A DNA stretch of 64,000 nucleotides from Homarus americanus (taxonomy: Eukaryota > Arthropoda > Malacostraca > Decapoda > Nephropidae): assembly GCF_018991925.1 (NCBI RefSeq), contig NW_024756438.1, positions 1,267,501-1,331,500 of the forward strand. Reading direction: 5' to 3'. The notes below the pieces were generated by a model that did no database searches, had not been told where the DNA came from, and worked only from the letters and a program-made list of their open reading frames with translations. Shown one piece after another: positions 36,040 to 48,975 of this stretch. The position numbers were made by a program, and so were the translations under genes. Within the stretch, counting starts at the first letter, position 1; every line of letters starts with the position of its first letter.

Positions 36040-39000
36040 TCAGTTTGCTACAATGTATTTTGGAGGTTTTGGGGGTTCAAATTCACCAAGTTCTTCATCA
36101 TAGGAGCTGCCGGCTCTGAATGGTCTAAGTTCCCAGTCTATACGATCCTCCATCTTTGTAAGTGTGACTCCCAGGTCCTCTAGAGTGGGAAGACCCGTTG
36201 TTACATCAGATACTCCTTCCTGGGGGGACCAAGCAGAAAGTATTAAATGAGTTTCACACAATTTTAAAGCCAATACTTTGCCCAAATTTGCATAAAAAAT
36301 GTCATAGCTGTGTTGAAAGCGTGTACTACAGTTATGAAATTTTACTCCCCATATAGTTGAAGTGGTCTCGACCTGACAGAAAATGCAAATAAGATTATTA
36401 CCGAGGTATAAAAAAAATTTATATAGTACCAACATACATGGATGCAAAAAGCCAAACATGTGCAAACACACACACAGTAAGTCAAAATATTCATTAGAAA
36501 GAAATGCATTCTTACCCTCTCTACTTTATCCCTGGTGAGGGTATTGACTGGCCACGATGGAAGGAACTCTGTCATGCGTGCCTTCACTTGAAAGACTAAG
36601 TCCCACTTCATGTCGTAGGTCATGTAGCCAAAGTCTTTTCGCATGACACGGTGGAACCAGTCGACCAGCTCAACAAGTTCGTATCTACGAGGTCTGCAAA
36701 ATTTTCACATTACCAATTTAGTCGCTATAATGGCAACAGATTTCTCAAGCAATATATTTACATACACACTAATACTACATCTACAAGCCTCTTAACATTA
36801 ATCCAAGGGTCTTAATAGTCTCTTCCATGACAATTTATTACAACACAAGTAACTGCGAGTGTTAACACCCAAGAGTGTGCACCCCACCAGAGGTGCTGTC
36901 AACACAAATGTTAATAGGGAATTTGCCAAGTGGGGTCTCGTCCCAGAAACTCTTTGCATGTAGTAACAATCAGTTTGAGGGAAGACATTAGATGAATGCA
37001 TTCTGCTCAATATATTGCAGAACTACCCATATATCCACTCACCCAACAGCCTCGTAAATTTTGCCAGCAGTTTCAGGATCATTCACGGCATTGATGATAC
37101 CCTGTGCAATATCCCCAACATAAACTGGCTGCTTCCAAACATCCTTGCCAGCCTTGGGCAGTGGCATGATACGGCCTTGATGTCGCCATAATCCAGCATA
37201 ATACCTTTATAAAAGTAGAGGTTGACACATTTTAATATGTGTACAGTATATACAGTACTGTAATAATAAAATATAAATTTGGTACAATATTTTTGTAAGT
37301 TAAGCTCTAAATTATAATACAGTAGTTAGGTACTACATAGCAGTATTTCTAACCTTAAGAACCGATCTTCTTGGCCATACACATCACTAGGGCGGAAAAC
37401 AGTAGCTTCTGGGAAAGCATCCAACACAGCCTGCTCGCCGAGACCTTTAGTTTTCAAGAACTTTGAGCCACCTTTCATCAAGAAACCCTGGTGAAGAAAA
37501 TTCATATTTTGTCAATACAGCAACAATCGTTCACCAGATGTGTACATATAATATAATTAACTAAATCTATAAGAAACAAATTGTGTAAAATATGTTTGCA
37601 GGAATAGTTTTCTTTGATTTAAAACTTCTCTAGAAAGTGAATTCTGGGCTCCTGATTACAACTGGTTTGGACAAAGACCTTGATGTGTTAAAATTTTCCT
37701 CCAGGTAATAAAACAGCTGTCACTTCCATGAGGACCATGTTGTATCAGTGCTGGTTGTTTCTCAGTGTTCACCTCACAGTTGCCTGCCTGCCACACCATA
37801 AAGCTTCCCACAGGTAATTCAAACAATGTTATTTTGTCCCGTTTAACCTCATTGTTTCATTAATTTAAATTTTGTGATCTCTTCTTACCCTCCTCCCACT
37901 TCCATTCTCTCCATCTAGTTACCTTGTCCCTCTTATCTTCTTCAATCCTCCCCCCTCATCACTTTATTCTCTGCTTCCCACCCACGTCTTTTTCCTTCCT
38001 TCTTTAATCCTGCTCTCCTTGTGTGATCAAAATTCAGTCTTTCCACAGTTGATTATTTCCTAATCCCAATAGCAATATGAATAATCTTATACATGAAATT
38101 ACAGTAAATAGATCTCTAAAATACTTGAAAAATATTTAAATTTTTACACTATCACAGAATAAAAAAACAAAACAATGAAGACAGTGATTATGATGACTGA
38201 ATATAAAGCTACTTCAGACAATGACACTTGTTTTTTAATCCTTACCTCATGCTCAACATTGGAGTTTAGTGCAGACAAGTGGATGAACCTCTCGACCCCC
38301 ATCTCCTTACTGATTTGGGCTAAGCGTTGAGCACCTTCCACATTAACCTATTCAATAAAATTCTTTAATATACATACCAGTAATCACACAGGTTTTAGCT
38401 TACTGAAAAAAGACGATGTTCTGGTCTTGAAATTCTTAGACTGCATTTGTTGATAGGGAGTTATACCCGAGCTAAATAATAGACACTGATTAGCCTTCCC
38501 AGCTCCCCAATAATCCTTCCATGTACTGTTCTCTCCCTAATTTAATTCTGCATCATATCACTTTTTTAGTTTTATGCAATGCCATAGATTAGACTAAGTA
38601 TTTCAAAGATAACAAGGTTTAATTGTTTAAAATATACCATACAGTGATGAAATTTTTTTTGTGAACTTTGAGACATCACACGACTTACTTGTTCAAAGGA
38701 AAAATTCATGGTTTCCCAATCTCGTCCAACTAAATTTATGACAATATTGGAATGCTTGACGGCCTTTCGTATGGCATCTTCATCACACAGGTGGTAAGGC
38801 ATGAAGAGCACCTGGCCCAAGTCCCCCACCAGCTTCAGCCGCAGCACATCATAGTGGTCGCCACGGTAGGGGATAATAATCTTGGGAGAAACGAGAGTAA
38901 AATTTAGACAACCTAAGCCACAGAAACCACCTGTTTTTACCCGACGTCTCTGAGCTTTTTAAGGCTAAACTATGGTGGCTTATAAATGCATCTAAGCAGA

Positions 39001-40124
39001 GAGCATCATATATCAATTATGAGCCTGAAAGCATAAGCGATCTGAGAGTTGATGCACACAATAAATGTGAACGTTTTTTAAGATGTTTATTTAATTTTTC
39101 CCACAAAATAACCAGAGCAAGCAAATTATTTAAAAAATTTGTCGGGGCAAGTAAATTATAAGTCACTTGTCCAGGACATGTAAATTGTTCCACACACTTT
39201 ACAAAGCCTGACACAGAAACATTCCACAAGACTGAGGATGTGGCATATGGGAGTCTTACCTGTGTTCCAGTCTTCCCAAGGCGGTTGCACACATAGCGTC
39301 CTAGAAAGCCTGAAGCACCAAATACAGTTGCCACATTACCAGAGAAGGAAGAACGTCCTCCACGCCCTCTCTTAACAGCAGAGAGGTTGGGATTGGTCAA
39401 GAATCTTGCATCAGATGATGAGTAGCGCTGCTGTACTGCAGATAAAGCTCCGGCCCGCACACCAAGACCACATCCTAGAAGAATATTAATTACGGCTCAG
39501 CTTCGCCTCCAATAACTGGAAACATTCTAACAGTTTCTTGTGATATAACTGGATGTATTGCCTTTATCTGGGTATTACTCAACATACACCAGCTTATGAG
39601 CCTAAATGGTAACCCAGCGTCTGCAGAATAAATACATAATAGATGAGAAAAATGACCCGATTGTTAGGAATTTTATTCCACATTTCCCCTCTGCTTCGAA
39701 GTCCTTGCCTACCTTTGGTGTGACCAAAATTGACAGGAAAGGAAGTGTCATACCTACTTAATTAAAAATTTCCCCAAACTCAGTAATCACCAATGTAATA
39801 AGCATGAAAAACTGCATTATTTTTCATGCCGAAATTGTTTGCCGGTGTTTCCAGAATAACTTTACCGTTTATTCATCACCACTGATATAAATGTTGTTAC
39901 ACGGTTACTAATAATGAAAGCCGGGATTGTGTACCAAAATCAGCTGATGAGACAAAATTTGTAAACAATGATGGTTTAAAGAGGACAAGTGATCATATCA
40001 CATATTTCACACATTATATAAATCTAGTTAATATAACAATGAAAGCAAATGATCTATATGAGTACTAAGGGAACAGCATAGTGTTAATCCTACCCATCCA
40101 TATAATGTTTTTCTGCAGAGCCAT
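36040..40124 (-). CDS. NDUFA9: NADH dehydrogenase [ubiquinone] 1 alpha subcomplex subunit 9, 8 exons
   Basis: Accessory subunit of mitochondrial complex I that binds NADPH structurally and sits where the matrix arm joins the membrane arm. Exons in order of transcription: 40124-40094, 39474-39260, 38880-38689, 38347-38246, 37487-37354, 37204-37043, 36693-36516, 36219-36040; 1194 nt, 397 aa, all GT-AG and in phase. The first 55 residues are basic and Ser-rich, a likely mitochondrial targeting sequence. The Rossmann motif is GASGFLG at 63-69 (GxxGxxG), then RPMGDLGQ-like [31 protein letters not shown] and [10 protein letters not shown]. The SDR active-site Tyr of YxxxK is Phe here (F190-LKT-K194), which fits a non-catalytic subunit. 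The last coding exon matches the family at PTLEDLGV and ends KPPKYIVAN. Start ATG has G at -3 and G at +4. Confidence 0.95.
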
Positions 40125-41161
40125 CACGACCGTCCTGCAGCCTCCTGGCGGCCTTCCTTGAACCAAGAAACATTTACATCAAATACAACTTTATATGAAG
40201 CTGTTTGACGTATGTTTAAATATATAACTTTACTGCTTAATTTAAAATATTACATATGGGTGGAATTTTAATATATTTATGTAGAAATTAACTGGTAGAT
40301 AGAAAATTCGGATCTAATTCAGAATTCGGCTTTAGATTTAAGATATTTCCTAAGATTTTCCTCTTTTTTTCTCAGTAAATAGTTTTGCTTTTTTTTTAGT
40401 AAAGTTTTGAGGTCACCATGATAAGAAGGATATGTTTAAAACTGCCTGAGGATACATTCCTTTAATAAATTAAGCCTGGATTTAACTTTTTTGCTCCTAA
40501 ACATTGTGTTTGTTTATAGACATTAAAATATTAACTAAGATAAAGAAAACTAGTATTCAAAGACCTTCAAGGTTAATGATAATATTTTTTTAAATATTAG
40601 GATAATATGTCGGCTGTATGTGTCCGGAATAATTGTAATATTAAAAATCAGAAAAAATCAGTTTAATCTGAATTTAGATGTTTTATCTGAGTGAGCTGCA
40701 CAACACACCTTACTTCACGTTATCAGGAAATTGGAACTCAAGATACATAATACTTATGTTTTATCATCAATGCGCATTAAATAATGTATTAAACTCACTG
40801 AAAGTGTATTGTATTTAAATTAAATTCAAAAGGTAAATAGCATATAATGTTACATGTTATACAAGATTTACGAGTGCAGCTGTTGTGATGGGAGTATTAG
40901 TATTTTTTCACCCATTGACCATTAGACTAACAATTTAGAATGAATTTAATGCTACCATTATATTGTTATACAACTTTAAAACGTACTGATATATTTTGTG
41001 ATGAAATTTCGAATTAGAAAGTGAACAAAATTACATATTATGAGGTCTTGAAAAGAAATAAAAATATTCATCCACTCTATTTAACTATGTAACACGAGTA
41101 ATTGTATTTGTCTATATGTTGTTATTTTACGAGTAAGAAATTTATAGATGGAGCTGAAGGA
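40125..41161. other. Head-to-head intergenic spacer, NDUFA9 and CNPPD1
   Basis: About 1 kb separates the two divergent start codons, a size that allows a shared or back-to-back promoter. The stretch is AT-rich; I see no TATA box in a convincing place, no CCAAT box and no CpG island. Promoter function is inferred only from position. Confidence 0.4.
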
Positions 41162-44100
41162 ATGTTGAGTGAGGTAAACAGTGCGAGTGTGAGCACCCCG
41201 AGACGGATAAATGCGCAGGGTGGGGAAGGCATCATGAAGACACCTAAAACACCGGATAAACTAAGCTCTTCTCAATTTTCAAAGGTAACTTACTAATAGT
41301 TCTCTGTACGAAGGCAGCATACATGTCGTAGATAATTAATTAGCATCTAAAGACTGTGTGTTGTAGTTGTGTGTACATCTCCACCCGTTACTCCGCATGG
41401 CCAGAGAAACTTACACCAAACAATGAAATAAACACATCCTTGGGTTGTTTGGGGTAGGTTATACACTAATGTCAAAGAATTTTAGTATATTTATGTCTTA
41501 TGTATGTTAGAATGAGCAATTGTATGGTAACTCTCTGTTTGGTGATCATCTGCATGTAGAAGACTTACATAAGGTATTGCTGACTGTGATGGTAATGTAG
41601 GACTTCTTTTTATCAGTTTAAGTCATTATTGTAGTATGAAGGTTATTTAGCACTTCTGAGACTCAATTTACAGTATTGTATTAATTATATTCAGTGTAGC
41701 ACATAACACGACAGGTACAGTATAAAAAACCAGTACAGGTTGTGAAAGACTACAAGACGATGTACAGTAATGAAACCTTAATTCATACTTGTGGACTATG
41801 ATGCCAATGAGAAACAGTTGAGTAATTAAAAAAAAACGAAAATAATAAAATAAAATTATAAATGTGAGGCTCATTTTTATTATCTTAAATTTTATTATGA
41901 AATTGCCTAAATATTCTTACTACTGTTTGTATTACAATTGACACACAAACTGTATTAGTCTGTCCTAGAATATTTGGTAATATTGCAGTTTACAGCAACC
42001 ACAGAATTCCGGAAATTCACAACACTCAATCGATAGAACTATTTTTTCTATGATCATTTTCTTATGTTACACTAATGTCACAAATTGATACTAAGGAAGT
42101 TATTGAATTTTAAAAAGAGTAAAATCAGAGCACCTGTTGCCCCTAGGCTGTTGCTCAAATTGTGTGTTCGTACGTTTGCTTACCTTCCGCGTATGTGCCG
42201 GGGCCGGCTGCCAATCAAATTGGGGGGGGGGAACAGCCAGTCAAATCTAGGTGGGGGGGGGCGCAGCCAATCAAATCCAATAAAAAATCTCAACATTTGA
42301 TTCAACCAATTAGCATTCAATATTTGGCGGGGGTGCTAGGGTGTGGGAGCGGGACATTTTTAATCAGTTGCAACATGGAGCCATTATGTGCTGGGTGCGA
42401 TTTTGATTATTGGAAGTTTATTGTATTATTTCATTCTAAAAAGAAGGAAATTTTAGAGAACAGGAACCCACGATGCATTGTTTCCTGACTCGGAGTAAGG
42501 CAAGAAATACTGTAACGGCTATTTATATTCTCGTGGAGGCTGACCACACAACTCTAGGGTTATTACAGGGTCGGAGCCCCTGGCTAGGGATTTAAGTAAG
42601 ATTTAGTTTGGTTATATGGTATAAGTTAGCAAGCACAGAGTACCGGGAATTCAGAACACGCAATCGATAGAACTATTATGGAGGGGGGGGGGCTAATTTC
42701 AAAACGAGTGATTTGTGATAAAAACGAATGTCAGATTTGTGCCAGTTGCATAAAAAAACATCAGAATTTTTTTTATCAGATTCTTTGGTTGCCTTAATCT
42801 GCAATTTTACCGAATATTTATTCAAACTTGTGTTTTCAGTGGACAGTAATACAGTACTGTAGTTTGATTTCTTTTGCACCATAACTACTGTATTGTAATT
42901 ATTTTTTCTATAATAGATAAGCTGATTGTTACATTGATTATTTTATATTATGTTAAATTGTTTATTTTCAAATGAAATGCTGTTGTGGTCACGGCCGAGA
43001 CGCATTAGTGTTGTCTTGCTCCAAATTATGTCAAGGATTATACTTAGTATTTCTCAAAAGCTTGGGTTGAATTATAGGTTAATTTAACAATGAGTATTGT
43101 TGTGATGATGGCTGGGCTGGCAGGACCATATGGTCCAGGCTGTATCTCACAACAACAATAACACTGACCTGCAAGACCAAGAAAGTTTTTTGAATTTTTA
43201 ATATTTTTTACAAGATTTGTGTTGTTATTCGGACGTGTTGTTACCCAGGTGTCCAGAACTCAGGGTGTTTACTGTACTTGCTATAATCCTCAACAAAATT
43301 TGTAGCAAGACAACAGATTCACACCAATGTATTGTGGCCATGACCTCCACTACAAGAGCTGATGCTATGAACGGTGTTGCCAACTCTGAACGGAATTCTT
43401 GCTAGTTACCAACTCCTTTGAGGAATAAGATGAAATAATATATACTGTACTAATATATGTGAGGTATAAAACAATTCTAAGCCGCACTTACCCAGTTGAA
43501 TTTTTTACTTTTGTCTCTTGGTCATAAAATGTGTCGTAACAGATGTGTTTACAGTTTAGTATAGACTAGAATATCACCTCAATCCTCAGTCAGTTATCAG
43601 AATATATTTACAGTGGCTTATTAAAATTACAGTACAATACCCCATTTCTTATTTGATAATATAATTTTCATCGGTCCTCATATTTTCCAAGTACGGTGCA
43701 GTATAGTGTTCCACAGCCTCACAGTCAGGTATTACCCCTCACTAGTGCTGGTGTTGTTGATGTGTTATCACATTTCCTGTCCCAAATACAGTACATCCTG
43801 TCTTACAGTGTGACAAGTGGACCAAAAAGTTGGATTTTAAAGCTTGTGTTCATGGTGTGTTGAACAGCTGTCATTGGTTGTAAAGATGAATATTAAATTG
43901 TGTCTAAGATTACACAACATTATTTACGCTCATATTTATTGTCACTTTTCACAGTTCCTGCCAGAGTATGTGGAATATGCGGAGCGCATCCGTAAATCAC
44001 TCTACTATGGCCGACTACCAGCAACAGACCGTCCCTCATTGCCCTTCACAAGTTAGTATATTTGGCTTTTTTGTTTCACAGAATCATTTGTTGGTTTAAT

Positions 44101-47100
44101 GATCTCATAGATTCCTTATTGTTATCTTTCAAAAAAGGTAATTTCTTTTTCATATTTTTCATCATTTATAGTACCGGGTACGTAAACAACTTTAACCAGA
44201 ATACTTCATGAATTTGTGTAGTGCATTACTGTGCTGGACTCATTATCAGTTGAAGCTTTAAGTTGTGATGTACAGTATATATTACATAACTAACAGGGTT
44301 TGGATTTTTACATGTACAGGGGGGAGTACAGCACAGTTTTGCAACAATCCATAAAGTGTTTTAAATTTCAGGACAAAGAAATTTACACTATCTTGTGGTT
44401 AGGTACAGTATTTAGTGACATACTGTACATTGTGTCTTTGGAGTCAAGTTATGGTACAATATTAAGTTTTGATAACTACTCTAATATGTACAATTTGTCC
44501 ATACCAGGCTTGTCTGTCGAAAGGTTCAGTGAACTGTGCCGTCAAGATGGGCTGGAAAAACTGGACTTACGATATGCTTCCTCCATGTGTTATGATGCTT
44601 GTGTGACTCCATGCTCGCTCATTCTTGCGTTGATGTACCTGGACCGCCTGCGCTCTCACAACCCGGAGTATTTAGCCAATACCTCGCCATCTCAAGTCTT
44701 CCTGGTCGCTATGGTAAGTCACAGGGCTTTAAGTTCTCCCGAGTCGCCATATAAGTCAAAGGCTCAGTAAGCTTTTTTATGTCTATGTTACAATGGTCAG
44801 TCTCTAGTCGTACAAAATCTCAGTCTTCATGATTTTAAGTAAAATATTAGTCTCAGAAAATTTAATAGCTTGTTAGTACAGTTTAATTCTATACTGTACA
44901 TCTAAAGCAATCAACACACTATTACTGTACCAATGTTGATATTGATCATTTGTCAACGTTTGCCACTCTTGCTTCATTTTTTGGAAGTAACTGTACTGTA
45001 TAGAGTAAAAGAATATAAAGATGGTGTTTTGCTTTCAACACTGCAGGATGTGGAGATAGTCAGTACCAAATACTGTATGTGAGTATTATTTGTGTTCCTC
45101 CTCAAATTATTGGAAAGGCCGATGTGAGGAGCTTGAATAGAATGTATGCTGTCAAAACTACCAATCATCTCAAGTGTTCAGTAGAAAATAATGACTTTTT
45201 TAGGTGGTGGCAAGCAAATACCTGTATGATGATGGAGAGGAAGATGAGGTGTTTAACGATGAATGGGCCACGTCTGCTGCGATCTCTCTTAGTGACCTCA
45301 ACCAAGCAGAGAAAGAGTTCCTAGTTGCCATTGTAAGTATTTCTCTTCAGATAGCAAACACTTCCAGAAGCATTTACGGTAATACAGATTTTTTATGACC
45401 ATTAACTTTTACAGTTCCTACCTCTCTTGCTTGTTATGTACTGCATAATGATCAGCTTCCTCCAACATCATGAACAATTTGTGCTTTCTGTTAATATTCA
45501 GTATAGACTTTTTCTCGAAGGTTTGTTTTATTAATCATTGTTTTCTTATTTAACACTAAAAATCCAAGGTGGGGTGTTTTAATGTTTAGCTAAAGTACCT
45601 ATCATCACCTGGACTGGCTAACCTTGAGGACACTAAGAAAATCCCTAACTGTTGCACTTTTGTTTGTCAATGAAGTATCTTAATCCACATATTAACTTGA
45701 GTAACTGATATTGAATTTTCTGTGATTGTTTTGTTGCTTACAAAGATTGGATACAAATATACTTATTTGAAATATAAGTTCGTTACCTTTATCACACGGG
45801 TAGAATTTTTTTTGCATGTTTCATATTACACTGTACATGTATGTATATAATGATTTTGGATTTTTTATTCACCTATGTAAAACACTGAATTAATTAGAGA
45901 AATTATACTGTTTTCATTGCTCCTGCTTGATCATTGATAACTTGACTTGCATTTCTCTTCAGGATTGGAACCTTTTTGTTGATGCAGATTCATTCCTGTG
46001 TGCATTTAAACGTGTTGAGGGTGAGGTAGCATGGCGTGAGGGAGAAAGACGAGGTTACTTCACATATTCGGATCTGCTGTCACTGACCCAGTCGCTTCCT
46101 GCCTCCTGCACTCCTCTTTTGAACTTGGTTAGTGCTCTCAAAGTGTACCAGTCTCTTACTTAATCCAGGCTAAATAAATAACTGTCTTATGACTCACCAA
46201 GGAGATTATGATAATTGTGTATCACTGCATAGAATTTCCCTTCACTTCCTAACATTCAATGTGTTGTATACCTGTACTTGATAAATGATGATTTAATAAA
46301 TTCCATTAATTTGACTAACACTGTACAGTACATTTGAGAAGGAAGTGGATTGTGTAGTCCAATGTTTTTTTTTTAGTATGTGAGGAGCTATTTACGGGGA
46401 TTCTTAGAGCAGTATAACACCCACCCACCTCCTGAATGTATTTGCAGATGAGTCACGTGTTTGCTGTTTGCATGGTTGGATACACTGCTGCTGTTGTGAG
46501 TATTGTTGCAGGTACAATTTTGGCCCAAGAATGTAGTCAGCACATGGCAACAATGATGAATCACTTGACATATGATGTATCGTCATCCAATGAGACTGTG
46601 ACTCCATACCTGAAGGATGTGACAGAGTTGGGTCATTCAGTTCAAGTGGCAGACTCCCTAAGCTTCATGACAGGTTGGTTGATTTCATATATATTAAATT
46701 GTACTGAAAATAATGGGCATTTTTCCTTTACCCGGTCTCCTTTTTCTCACCGTTTTCCTTTCACTTTTGTTTAGGGAAATAGTTTGAGAAGCATTGCTGG
46801 AGATGGAATAATTGATATCAGTTGAGAATGAGAGTTCAAGACAGTCTCTGAGGGTATAAAAAACACACTGTCTCTCTTTTCAAGAATAATACATTGATTA
46901 GCTTATCCCTTTTAACCTTTAAACTCTTTAATAATGAATGTAATATTCTTACAGGGGATATAGTATTTTTATTCTCAATTGCAGGAAATATGGAAACTAG
47001 TTTGGATGATGATGAAGAGAGGAATATGAGCCTGTCAGGTCTCCCCTCCCGGGCTATTACAACACTGACCACATCCATCTTACTGGCCATGTCTTCACCG

Positions 47101-47700
47101 AGTACACAACAACAACATCAGCAGCAGCAGCATCGGCAACACAGTAGTGGACACAAGAATTGTCGGTCTTGTCAGTCATCTAGGGTAGACCAGAACTGTC
47201 GTCCGCGAACAAAGGATCCCAATGTTTGTTGTGAACCGGATGACTCGGACTTGGATCCTTCGGATGTACGCTTGAGCTTTACAACGGGACCTTATTGGCC
47301 ACCTTCAAGCCACGGTCGAAGGATTGGTCAGGTTGACGTAAATTTCATTCCCTTACATCTTCCTAACCTGGACCTGACTTCCATGGAATCTCATGCAAGT
47401 GATCAAAAGGAGGACTGGGTGTACTCCAACCCTTGGAAGATCCCTTGGCTCTCTTGGCACAGTGCCCCAATTTACAGTATGATTCAGAACTTTTCAGGCA
47501 TTGGAGCTCCAAACATGGCTAGTTTCAGGAGAAGTGAACATGGCTGGGTGGATTGGCTGGACAGGATGTACGAATTGATGCAAGGAATAGTAATTGACAT
47601 AGTACCTCACGCTCATTCTGTGACACTGTCCCCGGCACCCATGCTCAGCCGAGTTGCTGTGGCCCACTCTGGCCCAGATCCTGTGCCTTGGTTACTGTAA
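41162..47700 (+). CDS. CNPPD1: CNPPD1-like protein: cyclin box (PAS1/PHO80 type) with membrane segment, 7 exons
   Basis: Animal cyclin-box protein of poorly known role. Exons: 41162-41284, 43955-44051, 44508-44713, 45204-45332, 45963-46127, 46448-46673, 46985-47700; 1662 nt, 553 aa, in phase. Family signatures: IRKSLYYG, VTPCSLILALMYLDRLR and the near-invariant VASKYLYDDGEEDEVFNDEWA, then DWNLFVD and GYFTYSDLL (cyclin box about residues 74-240). A hydrophobic segment at about 244-266 (VFAVCMVGYTAAVVSIVAGTI) is a likely membrane helix, as in human CNPPD1. The last exon carries a Gln/His run and KNCRSCQ with more cysteines (about 375-395), echoing the NCPLCQ motif of vertebrates. It is longer than the human 410 aa. 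Exon 1 is the least sure part: it shows no homology I know, only an open frame, ATG and GTAACT donor. NDUFA9 lies head-to-head upstream. Confidence 0.88.
41994..42043 (+). repeat. 50-bp direct repeat, copy 1, in CNPPD1 intron 1
   Basis: AGCAACCACAGA ... CAATCGATAGAACTATT; the second copy is at 42628-42677 with about 40 of 50 positions identical. The pair brackets a G-run/CCAAT block. Confidence 0.7.
42205..42333 (+). promoter_or_regulatory. CCAAT/G-run/E2F-like block in CNPPD1 intron 1
   Basis: CCARTCAAAT occurs at 42211, 42237 and 42267 (spacing 26 and 30 bp), with runs of 8-10 G between. A fourth CCAAT is at 42306 and TTTGGCGGGGG (E2F-like) at 42323-42333. About 165 bp downstream is a donor-like GGA|GTAAGG (near 42497). 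This could be an alternative promoter and non-coding first exon for CNPPD1; a 37-codon frame from ATG 42375 stops at 42488 before that donor. Confidence 0.4.
42628..42677 (+). repeat. 50-bp direct repeat, copy 2, in CNPPD1 intron 1
   Basis: AGCAAGCACAGAG ... CAATCGATAGAACTATT, pairing with 41994-42043. It is followed directly by a G run. Confidence 0.7.
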
Positions 47701-48969
47701 ACTACCCTGGTGGATTATTAGGATCCTTTTCATTGAAGAAAGGATTTTTCATCTTTGGTAACACTAAATGTTTTCTGTATGAAAAGATAGCCTCAATAAT
47801 CCTCATCAGGAAAATTTTACCGAAGAAAGAAACTTTCTGATTGGCTTAATTCACCACAGAGTTGATTAATCAACAAAAGTACATTTTCTTATATAATCTC
47901 ATGTGAAACATGTATGTAAGCTTATCCAAGTTTGTAGACACCATGATGAGTTGATGAATGGTTTTTAGACACCAAGCTGTTACCCAGTTTTGTGGACACC
48001 AAGATGAATTGATGAAGAAGTTATTCGGATTATATGTTTTAAGTTACATTGCTTCATCTGGATTCATTGAGATAATTAGTTGCATAATAAGAGGAGAGTT
48101 AGGTGTATAGCTCCCCCTTTAAGGGAAGTTCCATCGACAGTAGAATGCTTAGAACTTGAAGAACACCATGGAACAGATAGTAAATAGCTGATTGGTAAGT
48201 GGGAAGGAGCATTTTGGTTAGTTTCTTAGTTACTTATTTATTTTGTTTCAGTTCTGTTCATTTGTTATCTTGTCCTTGTCTCCTCCTTTAGTTTCCTGTA
48301 AATCTATTTATTTGACTTTGATTACATTTTGTTATTCTTTGTGTAACTAGGAATTGGATTAGGTTGATGATTAAATGAGGAATATGATATCCCAAGCTTG
48401 TATTTGATGACCTATAAGCCAATGGGCAAGGAGTAAAAATATCCAGTAAGTGTAATGAAGGTTTCTCTTGTTTTATGTGTTATCTTATTATTTGATTCAT
48501 TAATCTTCACCTAACATGTATTATTGTTGCTGTTCCTTTATTTCATGAACAAAGAAGAAATTAATACTTAAAAACATCATCAGTGTCCCTAAGATCATAC
48601 TAACATTGTGTAGCCCACCATCAGTAATGCAGTATCTTAGGAAACATGTGTAAGATCATAACTTGTATTAAGTAATTCATGTTTGGTAAATACGGAAGTT
48701 TTGATTAAAAGTTTTAGATTTCCTTAAGAAATTTAACAAACCTTTTTCCCTTCTGTGTGAGTAAATAGATTTTAGAGAAGCGGGTACAGTAGTCATATTT
48801 ATTTTGTATTAAAAGATTGATTAATACGAGGATATTTTAACTCGGGAAAATTATTCTCTGAAACAAACTGTCAGGGGCCAGCTGTATCTGCACTGAAGTG
48901 TGTGGGTGGTGGTGTCCTGTGTGCCTGTACAAACTAATGTGTCCAAGCTAACTTTTGGTGCTCTGAAAC

Positions 48970-48975
48970 AATAAA
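48970..48975 (+). promoter_or_regulatory. CNPPD1 poly(A) signal
   Basis: AATAAA 1.27 kb after the stop, followed by GGTTGTG and other GT-rich bases. No closer AATAAA was noticed. Confidence 0.5.

Noticed and set aside
46836..47090. Minus-strand 84-aa frame
   Set aside because: Antisense to the last CNPPD1 exon, with no family resemblance.
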